From contig NZ_LN889817.1 in the NCBI RefSeq assembly GCF_900009145.1, positions 36,132-78,562 of the forward strand: a stretch of DNA of 42,431 nt. The letters run 5' to 3'. Under the pieces are notes generated by a model. It did no database searches. It had not been told where the DNA came from and saw only the letters and a program-made list of their open reading frames with translations. The stretch is from Planktothrix tepida PCC 9214. Lineage in GTDB: Bacteria > Cyanobacteriota > Cyanobacteriia > Cyanobacteriales > Microcoleaceae. Below, piece after piece: positions 34,563 to 42,033 of this stretch; position 1 is the first letter of the stretch; each line of letters begins with the position of its first letter. The position numbers and the translations under genes are program-made.

Positions 34563-36016
34563 CCCTCTTCTGTCAGTCTCCGAGGAGTAAAATTAGAAAA
34601 TAAACCAGATGGGTAGCTAGAAGGGGGATAGGGTAATGGATGTAGAATTACAGATGATCAAACATTTAGCCCGAGATGCACAACCAACAGTTTCAGTGAT
34701 TGATGAATATTGTCAAGGTTATAAAGACCTATTCCCAGAAGTGAGAAGTTACGAATGTTTTAAATACTTACATCTAGGAATTATCTCACCAATTCCGAGA
34801 AAATCTTTACCGGAAATTGCTAAAATAGTAGGAATTAGGTCGCCACAATCACTGCATCATTTCTTAGCCAATTCGCCTTGGTCAGCAAGGGAATTAAAGG
34901 AAAGAAGATTAGCCCGAACTCTAAAAGCATTGAAAGGAGAGAAGATTATAGTAATAATTGATGAGACAGGAGATAGGAGAAAGGGAAAAAAAACCGACTA
35001 TATAGCTAGACAATACTTGGGAAGTGTGGGCAAAACAGATCGGGGAATAGTATCAGTTAATGCTTACGGTGTTTATAAAAATATAACCTTTCCTTTAGTG
35101 TTTAGAGTATTTAAACCCAAAGGAACATTAAAAGAAGGAGATGTCTACAAAACTAAGATTGAAATCGCATCAGAAATTCTAACAGAATTGGTTGATTGGG
35201 GATTTCAGATTGAATTGGTATTAGCAGATAGCCTTTATGGTGAAAGTAGTTCGTTTATCAGTACATTAGATCAATTTCAAATTCCTTGGGTACTAGCAAT
35301 AAGAAGTAATCATGGAGTCTGGATGTCAAGCGAGCAGAAAGTTAGAGCCAACAAATGGTGTAAATTTGAGAGGATTTTTAGCAATCAAGAATCAGAAACC
35401 AGATATATTAGAGAAATCATATTTGGGAAAAGAAGTACAAGAACCTATTGGGAAATTACCACAGATCCAGAAACGATGCCAGAAACATCAACTTCGTTTG
35501 TCATGACAAATTTAACAGAGAAGAGAAGCCAGATGAAAAAGACATTAGGTAATTTATACGGGTTAAGAACATGGGTGGAATATGGATTTCGACAATGTAA
35601 ACAAGAACTGGGTTGGACTGATTATCGGTTGACGGATTTTCCAGATATAGAAAAATGGTGGGAAATCATTTTCTGTGTGTATTTAATGATTAGTTTCAAC
35701 TCCGAAGTTTTCCGGTCTTTAAGTCAAGGCAGTCCCCGAGAATCTGAGAGCAAAAAAAACACCACCGATTGCTCAACTCATCAACAATGGAATCACAAAG
35801 AGGGATGGAAAAATGTTTTAAATAATCTGCGTTTAATAATTCAGCCTACTATTATATTGTGGTTGATTGTCCCGTGGCTAGATATTTTTCCCGACCGCCA
35901 TTTATTAGTGGGTTTTCATAAATTAATTGAGAATATTAATCAATTTCAATCTTATTTTCCCAATGGATAACTCTACTTTTTATTACTTGTTGATTTCGGA
36001 GAGTGACAGAAGAGGG
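34563..36016 (+). mobile_element. IS701-like insertion sequence, intact copy
   Basis: A 1454-bp element. Inverted ends: CCCTCTTCTGTCAGTCTCCG at 34563-34582 and CGGAGAGTGACAGAAGAGGG at 35997-36016, 19 of 20 matching. It holds one complete transposase gene. The flanking tetranucleotides are TTAT (left) and ATAT (right), which do not match, so the original target duplication has been lost by rearrangement. The right end abuts a MITE with the same end sequence. Confidence 0.88.
34636..35970 (+). CDS. IS701-family transposase
   Basis: A 444-residue DDE transposase of the IS701/DDE_5 type. The triad can be placed at Asp109 (IVIIDETGDRRKG), Asp198 (LVLADSLYGE) and a Glu near 313 (TWVEYGFRQCKQELGWTDYR, the YREK-like region). 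Other family marks are SPQSLHHFLANSPW and YIARQYLGSVGK. A GGGGGATAGGG ribosome-binding region precedes the ATG. The frame depends on a run of eight A residues at 35752-35759; the right-hand copy of this IS has seven and is out of frame there. The enzyme looks functional and could mobilise the MITE and the decayed copy in trans. Confidence 0.9.
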   Translation: MDVELQMIKHLARDAQPTVSVIDEYCQGYKDLFPEVRSYECFKYLHLGIISPIPRKSLPEIAKIVGIRSPQSLHHFLANSPWSARELKERRLARTLKALKGEKIIVIIDETGDRRKGKKTDYIARQYLGSVGKTDRGIVSVNAYGVYKNITFPLVFRVFKPKGTLKEGDVYKTKIEIASEILTELVDWGFQIELVLADSLYGESSSFISTLDQFQIPWVLAIRSNHGVWMSSEQKVRANKWCKFERIFSNQESETRYIREIIFGKRSTRTYWEITTDPETMPETSTSFVMTNLTEKRSQMKKTLGNLYGLRTWVEYGFRQCKQELGWTDYRLTDFPDIEKWWEIIFCVYLMISFNSEVFRSLSQGSPRESESKKNTTDCSTHQQWNHKEGWKNVLNNLRLIIQPTIILWLIVPWLDIFPDRHLLVGFHKLIENINQFQSYFPNG

Positions 36017-36020
36017 ATAT

Positions 36021-36205
36021 CCCTCTTCTGTCACTCTCCGAGAGGTCGATCTCTAAAACCTTTATCAGTCAGCCAATACAAGCTATCCTATTACAAAAAC
36101 GAAGTTTTTGTATTTGTTAGTAGAAATAAATCTTGCGATCGCAAAGCCTGCAAAAGCTCTAAAATCCAGAAATATCAAAAGTTTTCGGAGAGTGACAGAA
36201 GAGGG
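36021..36205. mobile_element. 185-bp MITE derived from the IS701-like ends
   Basis: Perfect 20-bp terminal inverted repeats (CCCTCTTCTGTCACTCTCCG at 36021-36040 and its complement at 36186-36205), identical to the right end of the adjacent IS. ATAT on both sides (36017-36020 and 36206-36209) fits the 4-bp target duplication of IS701 elements. The inside is noncoding, with an 8-bp hairpin (ACAAAAAC/GTTTTTGT, 36093-36111) and a HIP1 octamer near 36136. Confidence 0.8.
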
Positions 36206-36448
36206 ATATGTGGTATGAAACTTTTTATTCAGTTTATGAAAATTCATCACAATTGTAATCAATACTATCTTCAAAACCCAAGCTGCGGCGAATGCAAGTT
36301 TTAAGAGCGTTCCTTAACGACCCATTCAAACTTGATAACAATAAAGACGGGTAGCGTGTGAATCCTTGCCGAATTGAAATTAACTGCCTTTGAATAGGCA
36401 AAGCTTTGACGGTTGATGAAAGCACTTTTTCCACGAGTGTCGGCGTTC

Positions 36449-36546
36449 GCCCCTATTGCAACTCTCCATATAATCACACAGGATAAGTTTTACGGGTTTG
36501 GAATGGGGGCAGCCCCTATTGCAACTCTCCATATAATCACACAGGA
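36449..36546. repeat. Two identical 35-bp direct repeats, 63-bp period
   Basis: The 35-base unit starts GCCCCTATTGCAACTCTCCA and ends ATAATCACACAGGA; copies lie at 36449-36483 and 36512-36546 with a 28-base spacer. Geometry is CRISPR-like but there are only two units and no cas gene, and the first arm resembles a common dispersed cyanobacterial repeat (GGGGCGAACGCC-type). Confidence 0.85.
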
Positions 36547-36548
36547 GT

Positions 36549-36568
36549 CAATGGAAAATTTTCCATTG
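36549..36568. promoter_or_regulatory. Perfect 20-bp palindrome
   Basis: CAATGGAAAATTTTCCATTG is fully self-complementary. It begins two bases after the second 35-bp repeat. It could be a dimeric regulator site or a transcript hairpin (followed by GCTTTTGTT); no adjacent gene reads from it. Confidence 0.5.
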
Positions 36569-36922
36569 GCTTTTGTTACATTTGTAGTATTAAAATTACA
36601 TTTTGACTCTTTCTTTCCACACAAGCCCAAAAAACGGCTAAAAACAGGTAGGGAAAAGTAGGGAAAAAATGCACTATTTTCCCTCTTATTTCCTACGAAC
36701 AATTCACCCCAATTTAGTAAGTAAAACTACTCATTTGCCGAGAGAAAAGTTTAATTGATTTCAATCGGAATGAATGCAATTTCAATAATTTAAGGTTCCT
36801 CTGATTCAGAAGGTTTAACTGTCAGGTCTTAGCGTTACTTTCTGCATGAATGCTACTTAACCCCCTATCCCACAGATTTTTGTTTCACGACCCCAATTTT
36901 CCCACATTTCTTTGAGTCACAA

Positions 36923-37963
36923 TCAACTCAAAATCCCCCGACGTTCTTGATCTAATTCAATCGAATCAAAAAGTGCCTGGAAATTTCCTTCCCCAAAACC
37001 ATTATTTCCTTTACGCTGAATATATTCAAAAAAGATCGGACCAATACTATTTTTAGTGAAGATTTGTAAGAGAAAACCTCCTCCCTGTTCTTCCCCACCG
37101 TCAACCAGAATTTTATGTTTATGCAATTTTTCTACATTTTCACTATGGTTTGGTAAACGCTGATCAATTAACTCATAATAAGTATCTGGTGTATCTTGAA
37201 ACTCAATGCCTTGCATCGATAATTCAGTAACTGTTTGATAAATATTATTACTAGCAAGAGCAATATGTTGGATACCTTCTCCATTATATTCACGAATAAA
37301 CTCAGCAATTTGTGACTGATCGTCTTTAGTTTCATTCAGAGGAATAATTACACTCCGACAAGGACTTGCTACCACTTCACTATATAAACCTGTTTTTTTC
37401 CCATGAATATGAAATGATTTGATTTGTTCAAAACCAAATATTTTTTCATAAAAAGTACGCATACGTTCTACACCACCCTTATTGAGATTATGGGTGAGAT
37501 GATCTATTCGTTCTAAACAGGTTGCAGGATTAATATTATTAGTACGTTCATAATTAAATAAAGCAAATAAATTTTTCTCCAATTGATCATCGACCAAATA
37601 AATAAGAGAAGCACCTACACCTTGAATAGCTGGGAGAGAATAGTCTGTTTTTTCGGCGACAATAGCACCCAAAGCTATTGCTTGAGTAAATGCTTGTTGA
37701 GAGTTTTCTACCTTAAAACCAATAGCACTAGCACCTCGACCATGAATACTACGAAATATTTCAGTATTACCACCAAATCCAGGATTAGATATAAAGTGAA
37801 TATCTCCTTGACAATGCAGTGTAGTAGCAGGTGCTTCACCAAATGATCCTACTTGTCGCATCCCCATTTTGGTAAAAAGAGATAACAACAATTCAGGATG
37901 GCTACCGGAAAATTCTAAGAATGAAATAGATGATACTTTAACTTTATCACTTGATTGTAGCAT
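36923..37963 (-). CDS. hpd: 4-Hydroxyphenylpyruvate dioxygenase, proteobacterial type
   Basis: 346 residues. HPPD turns 4-hydroxyphenylpyruvate and O2 into homogentisate and CO2 at a non-haem Fe(II). Ligands are His155 (RIDHLTHN), His233 (GIQHIAL) and Glu313 (FFEYIQRKG). The IPLNE block (207-211), whose Asn contacts the substrate in HPPD and is changed in 4-hydroxymandelate synthases, is kept, and the C-terminal GFGEGNFQALF lid is standard; so HPPD is preferred over hydroxymandelate synthase. The N-terminal half (LEFSGSHPELL, GASAIGFKV, PAIQGVGASLIYLVD) is like proteobacterial enzymes rather than the usual cyanobacterial one. It follows the synthetase gene by 78 bases, with GAGGT before its ATG. 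Confidence 0.9.
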   Translation of the reverse strand: MLQSSDKVKVSSISFLEFSGSHPELLLSLFTKMGMRQVGSFGEAPATTLHCQGDIHFISNPGFGGNTEIFRSIHGRGASAIGFKVENSQQAFTQAIALGAIVAEKTDYSLPAIQGVGASLIYLVDDQLEKNLFALFNYERTNNINPATCLERIDHLTHNLNKGGVERMRTFYEKIFGFEQIKSFHIHGKKTGLYSEVVASPCRSVIIPLNETKDDQSQIAEFIREYNGEGIQHIALASNNIYQTVTELSMQGIEFQDTPDTYYELIDQRLPNHSENVEKLHKHKILVDGGEEQGGGFLLQIFTKNSIGPIFFEYIQRKGNNGFGEGNFQALFDSIELDQERRGILS

Positions 37964-38041
37964 ATTTGTAACCTCTATTAAGATAAAACAATCTGAGAGA
38001 AATATTAGTTAGTGAAAATTCATTTGCTATCTGTTACAAAT

Positions 38042-41000
38042 TTATAACGTCATATATTTGCTCAATTCTGTAGCTAAACTATCTACATATCCTTTAGTCA
38101 ATATGCCTAAATGATCACCCTCTATATTAATCACCGTCAATTGCTTAATATATTCTCCCCATCCCAAATCAATTTGCTTGGGTTCAAAATCTGAGCGCTG
38201 TGTTGCTCGAAATAATATGACAGGATCGTCGTAAGGCTCTATAACATAAGTATCAATAGCTTTTTTGCGAAAATATTCTCTAACATCAGCAAATTCATCA
38301 TCTGAATCAGTTTTAGTAGTTAGTTTTCCTTCTTGTCTCACCATATAGTCTTTATTTATCAATTTACTCCATACCTTCGCAGAGAAAGAACCCATGCCCT
38401 CATTCATCAAATGAATCATTGCTTTTCGCCAAGTGCTTAGACGATCTGCAAAACCAGGTACATGAGTATCCAGCATGGCAACCAGTTTAACTTCCTCACC
38501 TTGCTTAATTAACTCTCGTGCAACTTCTAATGCAATAATCCCCCCAAAAGATTCTCCACACAGAAAATATGGTCCTTGTTGCTGGTATTTTTGAATTGAA
38601 TTTAAATAAAGTTGAGTAATACGTTTCACATTAGGAAAATCTTGAAACTCCTGTGAATTTACTCCCTTTTGAATAACATCAATTTCTTCTTGCAGGTACA
38701 CACTACAAACAATATTCTCAATATCCAAACTGCCAGCAAGATCTTTATACAACAACACACCATATAAACAAAATAAAGGGGGTAATAAAACATCTCCCTG
38801 TTTTAATATTGTCAAATTTCCCATTTCCGGCACTATAATATCGCCTCTAATAATAGCTGCTATATCTTTAATTGTTGATCGTTCAAGTATAACAGCAATC
38901 GGTATAAATTTATCATACCGCTTTTGAACTTCTATGAGAAATTGCACAGCCAGCAAAGAATCTCCACCCAGTTCAAAAAAATCATGATTAACTCCTATTC
39001 CTTCAATCTTAAACATTTTTTCCCAGTATGCAATCAATACAGATTCTATATCATCAGTAGATGTTTCAAAAGTTGAACTAACTAAGATGTTATTAATATT
39101 TGGTGCAGGTAGTTGACTTCTATCTAATTTAGCATTGTGATTAGTAGGAAGTCTATCCAATTTAACAAAAATAGTTGGTATCATGTAGTCAGGCAGAAAT
39201 TTATACAAATGCTCTCGGATTTTGATGGCGGTTATATTAGAGTTGATCTTTAAAACTAAATATGCTATGAGAGATATATCGCTATTTTCTTCCATAACTC
39301 TGCCAACAACTACACAATCAGCAATCTCTGGAAAACGTTTCAAGTAATATTCAATTTCTGGCAACTCTACCCGCATACCCCGAATTTGTACTTGAAAATC
39401 ATCTCGTCCCAATAATTCAATATTTCCTTCACTATCAAAACGTCCAATATCACCAATAGAATAAAACCGTTCACCATCAATTTGAATAAATTTTTCAGCC
39501 GTCAACTTCTCTAGGTTTAAATAGCCTTTTACTAATCCATCTCCTGCAAAATATAGTTTACCTGGCGTTCCCATCGGTACCATATTGCCATACTTATCAA
39601 AAATTCTCACAGACATATTTTGATGCGGTTTACCAACTTTGGTTTTTTGCAAAACCATATCCCTAGATACTTGATAAGTGCAGCCCATACAACTAATTTC
39701 GCTAGAACCGTAAATTACATATACTTCGGCATTAATAAAAATTTTCTTCAATTTCTCTAAAACTTCTGGCGGAACCATATCACCACCAGAGGAAACGTGC
39801 CTGATATTATTAAATGCACTAAAATCTCCAAAATTTTCTTCAATATAGGGAAGTAACTGTTTTAATAAACTAGGTCCAAAATGAAATACTGTAATCCCTT
39901 GTAATTCTTTACATAACTGAGATAAATTGAGAACTATATCCCGATCAACTATTCTCAGTGATCCTCCAACATATAGGGGAGTTAAAATTTTAAACAAACT
40001 GATACTAAAAGTAAATCTAGCTGTTGATATAAACCGATCATTACTAGAAAATTTGTATTTGTTGCGAGCAGAAGAAAGGTACTGTACTAAATTTCCCTGG
40101 GTAGCAACCACACCTTTCGGTTTACCGGTTGTACCTGATGTAAAAAAGATATGAGATTCATGATCTAAATTAACTTTTATTTCTGGATTATTTACCGGAA
40201 AAGCATTGAGAATTTCAGCAGAATATTCTAGGTTGAATTTAGGAATATCAATATTTTCCAGAACTTCCTCCCCTTCCGAGCAAGTCAAAATTAATTGAGG
40301 TTTGACTTCTTGCAAAATTGCCAATATTCTTTCTTTAGGAAAAGTTGGATCAATAGGAACATAAACAGCCCCTACTTTATGAATTGCGAAGATAGCGTTG
40401 ATAATATCTGTTGATCGTGGCAGAAATGCGACAATTTTATCCCCTATAGCAATAGGAAATTGTAGAAAAAAATGAGCTAGTTGATTCGCTTCACAATTCA
40501 ACTGACCATAAGTAAGGTTTTTCTGACCAGCACTTACTGCCAAAGTATTAGGCGTTGTGGCTGCAAAGAATTCTATATTTTTGTAAATTGGTTTATCAGA
40601 AATTTTAACTTTTTCACCTTGAGCAAGTATTAACTGTTGCTTAATTTCATCAGGGCTTAAAATATTAAAAGAATGAATACAATGAGTAGGATTTTTTTCA
40701 ATATTATTTGCCAGGTTATATAAATGTTCTGGGATCAATTGATAACGACTGGAATCAGTATTTAAAAAAGAAATTTCGACTAATTGTTTACTATTAGTTA
40801 TGATACAGACAAATTCAACTTTAGTCATTTGCCGCAATGCTTTGGCATCATCTATTATTTGCTGAGAAAGCATTTCCTCAGATAAAAGCACAAGAACGTT
40901 TACACTATCATCATTGGTGGTTATTTTTTCAGCAGAAGAACTTTCTAGTGTACACTTAATTGATTTTGATAGTTCATCTAACGTATAGTTTATATTTGAG

Positions 41001-41257
41001 TCAAATACAAAACTTTTCTTGATAAAATCTTTAGATAGCTCTTCTACATTACTATTGGTATGTAAGTTGGTATATGAGTAAACAGGCACACGAAAAACTT
41101 CATTGTATGTGTGTTTATAGAGAACTGTACTTAAAAGGGCTAAAAATGAGGGGACACAAGATTCTACGTATTGAGAATTTATCAACTGAGATAAATCATC
41201 ATATTGCCGTATTCCAATAGATGTATCAAAGACAGAAGAGGTTTTCATTGTTATCAT
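38042..41257 (-). CDS. Monomodular NRPS-like synthetase: partial C, adenylation, thiolation, thioesterase
   Basis: 1071 residues. Residues 1-225 resemble only the C-terminal lobe of a condensation domain (FLALLSTVLYKHT; NNIEKNP; ILSPDEIKQQLI) and lack HHxxxDG. The adenylation domain (228-715) has FFTSGTTGKPKGVV (371-384), YGSSEIS, GDIGRFD, GRDDFQVQIRGMRVE and the catalytic Lys710 (NAKLDR). In motif A4 (RFTFSISLFK) the usual Asp that holds the substrate amino group is Ser418. The carrier domain has DFFELGGDSLL with Ser767; the type I thioesterase has GESFG (Ser903), Asp930 and His1049. This A-T-TE layout is that of quinone, furanone or dimer-forming synthetases using aryl keto acids. The partner HPPD gene downstream supports an aromatic substrate. 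Product unknown. Confidence 0.88.
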   Translation of the reverse strand: MITMKTSSVFDTSIGIRQYDDLSQLINSQYVESCVPSFLALLSTVLYKHTYNEVFRVPVYSYTNLHTNSNVEELSKDFIKKSFVFDSNINYTLDELSKSIKCTLESSSAEKITTNDDSVNVLVLLSEEMLSQQIIDDAKALRQMTKVEFVCIITNSKQLVEISFLNTDSSRYQLIPEHLYNLANNIEKNPTHCIHSFNILSPDEIKQQLILAQGEKVKISDKPIYKNIEFFAATTPNTLAVSAGQKNLTYGQLNCEANQLAHFFLQFPIAIGDKIVAFLPRSTDIINAIFAIHKVGAVYVPIDPTFPKERILAILQEVKPQLILTCSEGEEVLENIDIPKFNLEYSAEILNAFPVNNPEIKVNLDHESHIFFTSGTTGKPKGVVATQGNLVQYLSSARNKYKFSSNDRFISTARFTFSISLFKILTPLYVGGSLRIVDRDIVLNLSQLCKELQGITVFHFGPSLLKQLLPYIEENFGDFSAFNNIRHVSSGGDMVPPEVLEKLKKIFINAEVYVIYGSSEISCMGCTYQVSRDMVLQKTKVGKPHQNMSVRIFDKYGNMVPMGTPGKLYFAGDGLVKGYLNLEKLTAEKFIQIDGERFYSIGDIGRFDSEGNIELLGRDDFQVQIRGMRVELPEIEYYLKRFPEIADCVVVGRVMEENSDISLIAYLVLKINSNITAIKIREHLYKFLPDYMIPTIFVKLDRLPTNHNAKLDRSQLPAPNINNILVSSTFETSTDDIESVLIAYWEKMFKIEGIGVNHDFFELGGDSLLAVQFLIEVQKRYDKFIPIAVILERSTIKDIAAIIRGDIIVPEMGNLTILKQGDVLLPPLFCLYGVLLYKDLAGSLDIENIVCSVYLQEEIDVIQKGVNSQEFQDFPNVKRITQLYLNSIQKYQQQGPYFLCGESFGGIIALEVARELIKQGEEVKLVAMLDTHVPGFADRLSTWRKAMIHLMNEGMGSFSAKVWSKLINKDYMVRQEGKLTTKTDSDDEFADVREYFRKKAIDTYVIEPYDDPVILFRATQRSDFEPKQIDLGWGEYIKQLTVINIEGDHLGILTKGYVDSLATELSKYMTL

Positions 41258-41385
41258 AATATTTAGTTATGTAAATGGGTTTTAGTGTTTTTTAAACAAA
41301 CGATATTCTCCTAAATAGATTAAAGTAAACAATATTTAATTCTCGATCCTCTCTTTACATAGTGGTGTTTTATAGAGCCTACCTA

Positions 41386-41414
41386 CTTATAAATAAAAAT
41401 TGATGAAATTGCAA
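41386..41414 (-). promoter_or_regulatory. Predicted promoter of the synthetase-HPPD operon
   Basis: On the minus strand TTGCAA (41414-41409) and TATAAG (41391-41386) are 17 bases apart, leaving a leader of about 120 bases before the ATG at 41257. Confidence 0.4.
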
Positions 41415-41487
41415 TAGATCAATTGTAAAGATTTGCTGACGGGGTGACAACCCTGTTAAAAGGTTGATAAAATCAAGGACATAGCCC

Positions 41488-41727
41488 TTAACCCCCTCTG
41501 AAAAAAGGCAACTTGTTACGTCTGATCAGCATTAATTCATTGACAATTTCTTGAAAAAACTCCATTCCTATTACCCAAGATGTGCCGTATAACCCCATCC
41601 AAAAACTGCTGTGACGGCGTAGCGATCGCCTTTCTTCTTTCAGACGACCTATATAGTTTTGAATTCCCTTCCTTTTAATCTGTTGACCTTGAAGCCCACA
41701 TTCCGCAGATAGGGGGCAAATTTTCCA
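41488..41727 (-). pseudogene. Open remnant of an unrecognised protein C-terminus
   Basis: A 79-codon open frame without a plausible start, ending at TAA 41490-41488. It encodes a basic helix (GRLKEERRSLRRHSSFWMG) followed by a hydrophobic segment (LYGTSWVIGMEFFQEIV). The pattern of a coiled helix running into one membrane segment is like C-termini of small plasmid or transposon proteins, but I cannot name it. An upstream TAG in frame and lack of an ATG suggest a broken gene. It sits between the synthetase operon and the Tn3-like end. Confidence 0.35.
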
Positions 41728-41783
41728 CTAATTCTAAAAAATAGAAACCTATTCCAATTTTTCGGTGAACTTCCGAAGCTTTA

Positions 41784-41821
41784 GGCATCACCGTGCCAAA
41801 ACGGGAAAATTGTACGCTAAG
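41784..41821. repeat. Possible Tn3-family 38-bp terminal repeat
   Basis: The 38 bases end in TGTACGCTAAG, like the conserved inner end of Tn3-family inverted repeats, and the orientation (inner end toward the transposase remnant) is right. The outer end starts GGCATC rather than GGGG, so the call is tentative. Confidence 0.4.
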
Positions 41822-41847
41822 GTTGAAACCTTTATTCCTCAAGCATT

Positions 41848-42033
41848 TCAACGATACCTATTTTCTTTCACCCGCAAAGGGCGTAAGTTGTCAAAACCGC
41901 TTGCCTGCTTTAAATTCCAAACATAATCACCCGTAAGATTAATATGCTCCCAACCCAACGGCGATAAATGCTGCAAATATTCTTCAGGAATATCCACACC
42001 CTGTTGTTTCAAATAATCAACAGCTTTTTCTAA
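41848..42033 (-). pseudogene. Tn3-family transposase C-terminal fragment
   Basis: About 60 residues matching the end of Tn3 transposases: LEKAVDYLKQQG, then YLQHLSPLGWEHINLTGDY and DNLRPLR, the most conserved C-terminal signature of the family. The rest of the gene is cut off by the right-hand IS701-like copy, inserted at CTAA (42030-42033); the frame now runs out of the IS. It is not functional. It shows that the island was built on an older Tn3-type transposon. Confidence 0.85.

Larger units (their letters stand above)
36209..36922. other. Noncoding stretch with direct repeats and a palindrome
   Basis: 714 bases between the MITE and the HPPD gene. Several short frames exist on both strands but none has a ribosome-binding site or known protein pattern. 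It holds a pair of 35-bp direct repeats (36449-36483, 36512-36546) and a perfect 20-bp palindrome (36549-36568). The rest is plain A/T-rich sequence. It may be the remains of other mobile DNA. Confidence 0.6.
41258..41847. other. Upstream region of the synthetase operon
   Basis: 590 bases without an intact gene. The part next to the synthetase has a possible promoter (41386-41414). Further right are an open remnant frame (41488-41727) and a Tn3-like end (41784-41821). A HIP1 octamer lies near 41621. Confidence 0.55.

Noticed and set aside
35927-36304. 125-residue frame across the IS end and MITE
   Set aside because: It merely reads through the inverted repeats (peptide SDRRG twice) and is not a gene.
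36449-36546. CRISPR array
   Set aside because: Repeat and spacer sizes are near CRISPR values but there are only two units, no cas gene in the window, and the unit resembles a dispersed cyanobacterial repeat.
36413-36661. 82-residue frame containing a repeated peptide APIATLHIITQ
   Set aside because: The repeated peptide comes from the 35-bp DNA repeats, whose 63-bp period happens to keep frame; no start signal or homology is seen.
36923-37963. 4-Hydroxymandelate synthase
   Set aside because: The IPLNE block and the GFGEGNFQALF lid match HPPD; the synthase usually loses the Asn of this block. The distinction is by motif only.
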